Of a stretch of 64,000 bases of DNA, positions 58,638 through 64,000 are shown in pieces. Made by a program: the position numbers and the translations under genes. This DNA comes from Treponema sp. (GTDB lineage: Bacteria > Spirochaetota > Spirochaetia > Treponematales > Treponemataceae). The notes beneath the pieces were generated by a model. It ran no database searches. It saw only the letters and a list, made by a program, of their open reading frames with translations, and was not told the DNA's origin. Location: the NCBI GenBank assembly GCA_016293915.1, contig JAEDCY010000002.1, positions 92,325 through 156,324 on the forward strand, in the 5' to 3' direction. Position 1 is the first letter of the stretch; every line of letters starts with the position of its first letter.

Positions 58638-59708
58638 ATGGAGTATAATACCCCAAACCTTATTCTTTCGCATCAGAAAGAAATTGAAGAAAAGATTGCT
58701 TATGAATTTGGCAGTCACACAAATCTTTTAATTCAAGCATTTACTCGTAAATCTTATGCTCAGGAAAATGATGGCTATGAGCATAATGAAATACTTGAAT
58801 TCTATGGCGATCATCTTGTTAATACTGTAATTACAAAATGGTTATTTGATTCTTACAGTAAACTTCCTAGTCCTAATAGTTATGAAAATGACTTTTTCAC
58901 GTCTGAAAAAGATGAATCAGAATTAACCAGAATAAGGGCAAATTATGCCAATAAATCTGCTCTAGCTCATTGTATTGATATTTTGGATTTAGACCAGTAT
59001 TTATTACTTGGAAAAAGTGATGAAAAGAATGAAGTTTGGAAAAGTGAAAAAGTTCGTTGTGATCTGTTTGAATCAATAATTGGTGCAATCGCAGTTGATT
59101 CAATTAAAAACAATTCTTTTTATTCAAATAATAAAGAGTGGAATTTTGAACAGATTGAAAAATCATGTAAGAAAATGTGGGAAATGCTTGATTTTTCAGA
59201 GAACTATATTAGTAATTTAAGTGATATGTGTGAAGATTATAATTTTCAGTATAAGTTTTCATCATCAAATTATTATTATATTTCCACAAATCAGAAACGT
59301 GATTGTACTCTTTATTTATACAATCAAAATGGCCAATTGATAAAAGATATTCCTGGTTCTGGTAATTCTGAATTATCTGCAAAAATGGATGCCGCAAAGA
59401 ATGGTATTGGTTATTTAAAATCTTTTGAATTAAAGGAATATTTATCAAATGCAACTTTGGATAATGCAGTTCAAACTCTTAATACTTTGTATTTAAAAAA
59501 AAAGATTTCAAAGCCTGAATTAGTTCCGATTCAAAAAACTGATGATAATGGAAATCAGTATTGGCGCTTTGAATGTTTTATTGATGAATACAAAGATTAT
59601 GAAGGTTATAATCAAGCTGGTATTGGTGAAGCAAATACAAAAGCAGAAGCTAAAAAAATTGCTGCATTGAGTATGATTAAATTTTTAATAAATTTGAACA
59701 GCTTGTAA
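58638..59708 (+). CDS. RNase III-like protein with C-terminal dsRNA-binding domain
   Basis: 356 aa, longer than housekeeping RNase III (about 230). RNase III signature NEILEFYGDHLVN (about residues 50-62) and CDLFESIIGAIAVDS (about 141-155); the four catalytic acids correspond to Glu54, Asp58, Asp142 and Glu145. The C-terminal 75 residues form a dsRNA-binding domain (YNQAGIGEANTKAEAKKIAALSM); the region 200-275 looks like a second, degenerate copy. GGAGG upstream. Genes around it are defence-like, so a role against foreign RNA is possible. Confidence 0.75.
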   Translation: MEYNTPNLILSHQKEIEEKIAYEFGSHTNLLIQAFTRKSYAQENDGYEHNEILEFYGDHLVNTVITKWLFDSYSKLPSPNSYENDFFTSEKDESELTRIRANYANKSALAHCIDILDLDQYLLLGKSDEKNEVWKSEKVRCDLFESIIGAIAVDSIKNNSFYSNNKEWNFEQIEKSCKKMWEMLDFSENYISNLSDMCEDYNFQYKFSSSNYYYISTNQKRDCTLYLYNQNGQLIKDIPGSGNSELSAKMDAAKNGIGYLKSFELKEYLSNATLDNAVQTLNTLYLKKKISKPELVPIQKTDDNGNQYWRFECFIDEYKDYEGYNQAGIGEANTKAEAKKIAALSMIKFLINLNSL

Positions 59709-59797
59709 ATCAGCTTCCAAAGCTCTCTCCGATGTCCAGGCAGTCACGCCTTTCGCTATCGGGGAGAGCCTCTTGCACTAAGTTCTCCATTCATCCC

Positions 59798-60103
59798 TCA
59801 ACACCAGCCCCAGCCACATCTATCTTGGCATAGAGGGTGTCCATTGCTTGCCATACGCTTAAATCCTTTCTCCTGCATCCTCAACGCCAGCCATTTCTGA
59901 GTCATAATCTTTTCATTATTCTTGGCGCACCACTTAATATAAGTCTCATATAAAAGCTTAGTATGAAGCCACCATTTCATAGAAGCGTCAATTTCAAAAC
60001 AGTCTGTCACAAAGGTGCCCACAGAATCCATATCCATCTTGTATTCTTCATTTGCATTCTTTACAGCTTCCGACTCATCGCTCAAACCTTCCTTACGCCA
60101 CAT
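59798..60103 (-). pseudogene. C-terminal fragment of a phage/plasmid D5-type primase
   Basis: The 101-aa frame has VGTFVTDCFEIDASMKWWLHTKLLYETYIKWCAKNN and LALRMQEKGFKRMAS, the pattern of the C-terminal region of P4/D5-type primase-helicases. The ATPase and primase parts are absent, and the 5' end runs into unrelated sequence, so this is a remnant of a mobile element. The rest of 59709-60235 shows nothing else. Confidence 0.6.
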
Positions 60104-60235
60104 CGCATATATGTCAATAAAAATAACAATATCAATTTATATTGTATTTTCTGTTATATAAAAAAATATCGGGTCTGTAACTCAAGACTGGAACGCAACA
60201 ATGACATGCTAGCAGTTGTCAGTTAAATGATATTT

Positions 60236-61492
60236 TTACCTATATTCTTCCGTATCAGGAATATCATTTCTATAATTATCATCATGGTCTAATTTATAAA
60301 AATGACAAGCAATTGTTAGTAATATACTTATTTCAAAAGGTGTCATATTAGGCTCAAAAATTACATATTTTTCCCAAAATGGTTTTATTTCATTAATCAA
60401 TGAATTTGCCATATCCATATAATTTGGTTGCATCCACATACAAAGCAGCTTTTCGAATGGATAACTATAATCCCATAATTCTCTTCCACTAGGCCTTTCC
60501 TGTAATTGCCAGAATAGTGAATCACCAATTGAATGCTCTGGTTGCTTATGTAATCCAGTTGTTTCATATTTATCAGTTTCAGGAATTTCCTGTAAGTAGT
60601 TTTGGAAAAAAGTGAATCCAAATTTCACAGCATTTTGATACTTTAATAGTTTTTCCTGATTAACTGGATTTTTAAATGTACATTTCATTGTTTTAATGTA
60701 AAAATCAAAATGTTCATCCCATCCAGTATTAATCCTTTCTGCATATTCTTTTTTTAAATATTCCAAATAATCACAATAATCTGAAAAATCTTTTTCTTTT
60801 TTTAAAGGTTTATGTCTAAATTCATCAATAATTGATTTATAATAAGTATCAATATGATTGATTAATTGTTCTAATATATTAAAACGTCTTTCAATATATG
60901 AAAAAACTTCAAACAATTTAATTCCAACATATTTTGAGAAAAACTTTGGATTATTTGTATATACAATTGCTACTAAATCGCAATCATTTTCAGTCGTTAG
61001 AAAACCATCATTCCAACGTACATAAGGTGAACATTCTATTTTTGTATTATCATCAAGAAATTCTGGATGTCGACTAGTCTCGATAGGATGTACAGAACAC
61101 AAAGAACGTAAATATTCAAAATAACCTTTATCTGTTCCATTTCCATTATTACCACGCTGGTTAAATATATCATTTTTAATATCTTCGTTTGAAAAATCAA
61201 AATCATATATTTCACCAAGATATTTTATACAATCAAGTAATGTTGCAGCATTATTCATAAAATTATAAAAATCAAAAACAGCAAGAACTCCAATTGTTTT
61301 TTGAAGTTCAATAGAATTTAAATATCTTGTAGTATCATCTAGTCTATCCATGATTGCACAAATTTTTTCCCATCCTCTTTGTGCATTGTCTTTTTTTAAT
61401 GAATGAGTTCTTGTTATAGAATAATGTTGATATTCGTTTACCTTATTTCTTAGTTGTGCACAATAATCAATATTTAAATTTATATGAGCCAT
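60236..61492 (-). CDS. Hypothetical protein in operon with TIR protein
   Basis: 418 aa, mostly helical in character, acidic, no membrane segment or signal peptide. No family recognised. Notable segments: EKICAIMDRLDDTTRYLN, NAATLLDCIKYLGEIYDF, FFSKYVGIKLFEVFSYIERRFNI. It starts 23 bp after the TIR gene; together they form the end of an hsdR-TIR-unknown run. It could be the partner or target-sensing component of the TIR protein. Confidence 0.6.
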   Translation of the reverse strand: MAHINLNIDYCAQLRNKVNEYQHYSITRTHSLKKDNAQRGWEKICAIMDRLDDTTRYLNSIELQKTIGVLAVFDFYNFMNNAATLLDCIKYLGEIYDFDFSNEDIKNDIFNQRGNNGNGTDKGYFEYLRSLCSVHPIETSRHPEFLDDNTKIECSPYVRWNDGFLTTENDCDLVAIVYTNNPKFFSKYVGIKLFEVFSYIERRFNILEQLINHIDTYYKSIIDEFRHKPLKKEKDFSDYCDYLEYLKKEYAERINTGWDEHFDFYIKTMKCTFKNPVNQEKLLKYQNAVKFGFTFFQNYLQEIPETDKYETTGLHKQPEHSIGDSLFWQLQERPSGRELWDYSYPFEKLLCMWMQPNYMDMANSLINEIKPFWEKYVIFEPNMTPFEISILLTIACHFYKLDHDDNYRNDIPDTEEYR

Positions 61493-61515
61493 ATTACAAA
61501 CCTCTTTGAATAATA

Positions 61516-62688
61516 TTAGAATGGAATTGCAGATATAGTTTTTAATTCTTGTAATTCGGAAAAATATGGGAAAGTCTCACTAAATAAGAATTCTTGTAAG
61601 GAATTATACAATGTATACTCTCTTGGATTTCCATAACTTGTCCATTCACTTTCATAAACAAGATTATTTGTTATTAATGCGTTAAGATAAACCCCATAAT
61701 TATTTGCAACAGAAACTGGCATAGAATTATTATTAACCCATTCACTTAAAGAGTTTATTTCAAAATCAGCCTTCCATCTATCTCCAAGTTTTGAAATTTT
61801 GTTTTCAATAATATACAATAAGAATAATTTCATCTCATTACTAAAAACATTTCTTTGCCAGAGATTAATAAACTTATTTGATACTTTTTCATAATGATTG
61901 AAAACAATTGGTTTTAAAACTTCTTTAACTTCGTCTTTTTGATTTGAAAACTTTCTAAAATATGTTATATCTAATTCAAAAGTCTCATTCTCATACTTTG
62001 AATTACCTAAAAAAGATAGTAGATCAAATCCATTATTTATATCAACATTAAAAATTTCCTTTATTTGCAGCCAATTTATGATGTCTTTTTTTGAAGTTTT
62101 TCTAAGTCCTTTTGCAATCATATAATAGATAATAATTTTTTCATCATCAGTTGAGATTGTACCTAAATCTACGTTATTTGATGGAAGATTTTCAGTGGAT
62201 TCTACTCTTCTATTTGTGAGAAAATCATTATACTTTCTTACAAGTTTTGTTGTTTCAGTATTTATAACTTGATGCTTAATTTGAGTAAGATTTAATTCTG
62301 CTATTATATCATCAATTATGGCATATATGTCATCAGAATTATTTAAATGCCGAATCATATAATCTTTGTTGATAAAACCTTGCATATTATCAATATTAAT
62401 TTCAGGTAACCCAATAATTATAGTTGCAGCATGTTTATACCAAACAATTCCAGCTTCATTTAAGCAATAAGCACTCTGATAATATGAAGAAGATAAAATA
62501 CAAATAAATATATTACTACTATCTAAACTCTCTCTAATTTCAGCTGTTATATTTTCTCGTACATTATTTCCTGGTAATGAAGAACAAAATATTTCATTGC
62601 GAGGAATACCTACAGCAATAAGAAAATCAACAAAAATATCAGCAACAACTTTATCTTGAGTATTATGACTAATAAAAATTTTTTTCAT
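61516..62688 (-). CDS. TIR-domain protein, probable defence effector
   Basis: 390 aa. N-terminal TIR domain (about residues 1-130): KKIFISHNTQDKVVADIFVDFL, FCSSLPGNNVRENI, FICILSSSYYQSAYCLNEAG. Glu78 fits the catalytic Glu of NAD-cleaving TIR domains. The C-terminal 240 residues are unassigned, perhaps sensor or winged-helix type. AAGGAAAAATAA precedes the ATG, 14 bp after the hsdR stop. Bacterial TIR proteins near restriction systems commonly act in anti-phage immunity by NAD depletion; function here is inferred. Confidence 0.75.
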   Translation of the reverse strand: MKKIFISHNTQDKVVADIFVDFLIAVGIPRNEIFCSSLPGNNVRENITAEIRESLDSSNIFICILSSSYYQSAYCLNEAGIVWYKHAATIIIGLPEINIDNMQGFINKDYMIRHLNNSDDIYAIIDDIIAELNLTQIKHQVINTETTKLVRKYNDFLTNRRVESTENLPSNNVDLGTISTDDEKIIIYYMIAKGLRKTSKKDIINWLQIKEIFNVDINNGFDLLSFLGNSKYENETFELDITYFRKFSNQKDEVKEVLKPIVFNHYEKVSNKFINLWQRNVFSNEMKLFLLYIIENKISKLGDRWKADFEINSLSEWVNNNSMPVSVANNYGVYLNALITNNLVYESEWTSYGNPREYTLYNSLQEFLFSETFPYFSELQELKTISAIPF

Positions 62689-62702
62689 TTATTTTTCCTT
62701 AT

Positions 62703-64000
62703 TTACGCCACTCGCGCATTCTCATTCACACTACGAATAATCGCAATCAACCTGTTCTGCGCCTTAGGATTAAACAGACTAAAGAACTTACCAGGTCTGT
62801 CAAATGGCGGCTTACCATCTCCAAGTCGTTCAAGATTAATTTCGCCTTGTTCAATGATGTTTTCAATAATCACTTTTACAAACTCAATCTGTTTAATATT
62901 CAAATTGAACTCAGAAATAAAATCTGCAAAAAGTTCATTTACTTTCTGGCGGTCCATCTTAGCAATAGAGCGAACAAAAACACCAAGAGGTTTTCCATCG
63001 CTTATCTTTTCAAACTGCTCAGAAGTTCCAAGCTCCTTAGTAAATACATCATTCAGTTTGTTGTAATCATCCTGAGTCAAACGAACATTATTGCGTAGTT
63101 TAATAATTGCTTCATCATCCAGGTGCTCAGTAATGTAAGAGTTTACTTTCTTCTGGTAAGCTTCAAAATTATTTGCAGTATATACAGGAGTTCCTTCACC
63201 TACAGGAAGAGTAGTATCAATATAATCAACATATCGAATCGGCTTTTTCTTACTTTCAACCAGAAACTTAATAAGCTCGCGAATCTTAACTCTCATATCT
63301 TCCAGGTCCAAAACTGTGCTAGACGCATAATATGAATCATCAACAATACGAGTCAAAAGCGGAATCTGAGCTTTTACCTGTTCAATATTTGCTTTCTTCT
63401 TCAAAAGAATATTTGCGTCATTTACAATCTGTTCCTGCTGCTTAGAGTAATTCTTTTTCTGGCATTTCAAAACTTCAATACCATAAACAAGGTTATCAAA
63501 GCCCTTTGCATAAACATCAAACTCGTCCATATAAACAAGTTGAGCTACATGCTTTTTTAGATTTTCAACATCAGAATCCTCAAGGTTCTTAAATGCATTA
63601 ATATCCTGGAATTTCAAAACATGTTTTTTATGTAGATGAACGCTAGTTAAGTTCAAATTCAATTCCCGAATCTGTCTGTTTACAATACAAACAAGTTCAT
63701 GTCTGTATTTTTCATATTCAGGAGTCTGATATTCTGCAGCCTGTAATTCCTTAATAATTTCCACGCGGCGGTTAAAAATACTTTCAGTAAGACTTACAGT
63801 TTCGCTGCCTTTTACACCGTCCTTGTTTACACGGAAGAACTCAAAGTTTCTAAGCCAGTCAAAAATGTAAAAGTATTTCTTACCTTCATAAATACCGTTT
63901 TTTCCGTCACAGCAAGAAAGCTCAGGGCTTAGACGTGTACCGCGACCAATCATCTGATTAAACTTAATCTTGCTCATTACTTTCTTAAAGAAAACAAGAT
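62703..64000 (-). CDS. hsdR: Type I restriction enzyme subunit R, C-terminal part (runs off right edge)
   Basis: The frame is open past the ATG at 63977 to the window edge (LVFFKKV precedes it), so only the C-terminal 432 residues are present. FNQMIGRGTRLSPEL is helicase motif VI; YFYIFDWLRNFEFF and the later helical region match the EcoEI-type HsdR C-terminus, ending in FDRPGKFFSLF and AIIRSVNENARVA. HsdR translocates and cleaves DNA with HsdM and HsdS, which should lie to the right. The TIR and unknown genes follow on the same strand. Confidence 0.85.
   Translation of the reverse strand, partial: LVFFKKVMSKIKFNQMIGRGTRLSPELSCCDGKNGIYEGKKYFYIFDWLRNFEFFRVNKDGVKGSETVSLTESIFNRRVEIIKELQAAEYQTPEYEKYRHELVCIVNRQIRELNLNLTSVHLHKKHVLKFQDINAFKNLEDSDVENLKKHVAQLVYMDEFDVYAKGFDNLVYGIEVLKCQKKNYSKQQEQIVNDANILLKKKANIEQVKAQIPLLTRIVDDSYYASSTVLDLEDMRVKIRELIKFLVESKKKPIRYVDYIDTTLPVGEGTPVYTANNFEAYQKKVNSYITEHLDDEAIIKLRNNVRLTQDDYNKLNDVFTKELGTSEQFEKISDGKPLGVFVRSIAKMDRQKVNELFADFISEFNLNIKQIEFVKVIIENIIEQGEINLERLGDGKPPFDRPGKFFSLFNPKAQNRLIAIIRSVNENARVA

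Overview
The window looks like a chromosome segment of a Treponema-like spirochaete; the species cannot be assigned from sequence alone. Pointers are the spirochaetal collar protein FlbB ahead of FliK, FlgD and FlgE, a hook protein with Cys178 and Lys165 (the lysinoalanine cross-link pair described for Treponema denticola), a eukaryote-type hexokinase of the kind found in treponemes, and LL-diaminopimelate aminotransferase. Core genes have moderate GC; the last 7.5 kb is clearly AT-richer.

Layout. 1-8.5 kb: housekeeping genes (RlmK-like methyltransferase, DEAD-box helicase, ABC-F ATPase, Rep/PcrA helicase, A24 peptidase). 8.5-35.3 kb: a dense nitrogen and amino-acid block with nearly every major glutamine-using enzyme: asnB; gltB-gltD-purF; carB(C-half)-pyrG-glnA-ANTAR regulator; carA-carB(N-half); dapF-dapL; pheA; DAHP synthase. 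A csoR-copA copper cassette sits between the two halves of a split carB. 35.3-43.9 kb: an ECF transporter with a TrpP-like S component, an O-acetylhomoserine sulfhydrylase, a CitA/CitB-like two-component pair and a PQ-loop/SGNH-like protein. 44-49.7 kb: glnN, an Amt-PII fusion and hexokinase. 49.8-53.9 kb: flbB-fliK-flgD-flgE. 54 kb: an ankyrin protein and a tRNA-Phe 3' remnant. 55-64 kb: an AT-rich island with PIN-like and PD-(D/E)XK-like proteins, an RNase III-like protein, a phage-type primase fragment, and an hsdR-TIR-unknown operon.

The most striking regulatory signal is a family of leader terminators in front of asnB, gltB, carA, carB(C-half), dapF and glnN (two in tandem). Each has a short hairpin whose six-base loop reads AAAGNN, with A at position 1 and G at position 4, overlapping the 5' arm of an intrinsic terminator. 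This is the signature of ANTAR-controlled antitermination, and an ANTAR protein is encoded beside glnA. Unlike the usual two-hairpin ANTAR element, only one hexaloop hairpin is visible per terminator, and in five of the seven cases it lies within a few bases of the predicted transcript start.

The second striking signal is a set of several families of small palindromic repeats. They occur between genes and also inside conserved enzyme genes (rlmK, asnB, gltB, gltD, purF, pyrG, both carB halves, carA, dapF), always without breaking the frame and mostly read in the same frame, so the same peptides recur in unrelated enzymes.

Other regulatory finds are a Phe-rich leader peptide before pheA, a Cys-rich leader peptide with paired operators before the sulfhydrylase, CsoR-type operators, and a separate CopZ start inside copA.
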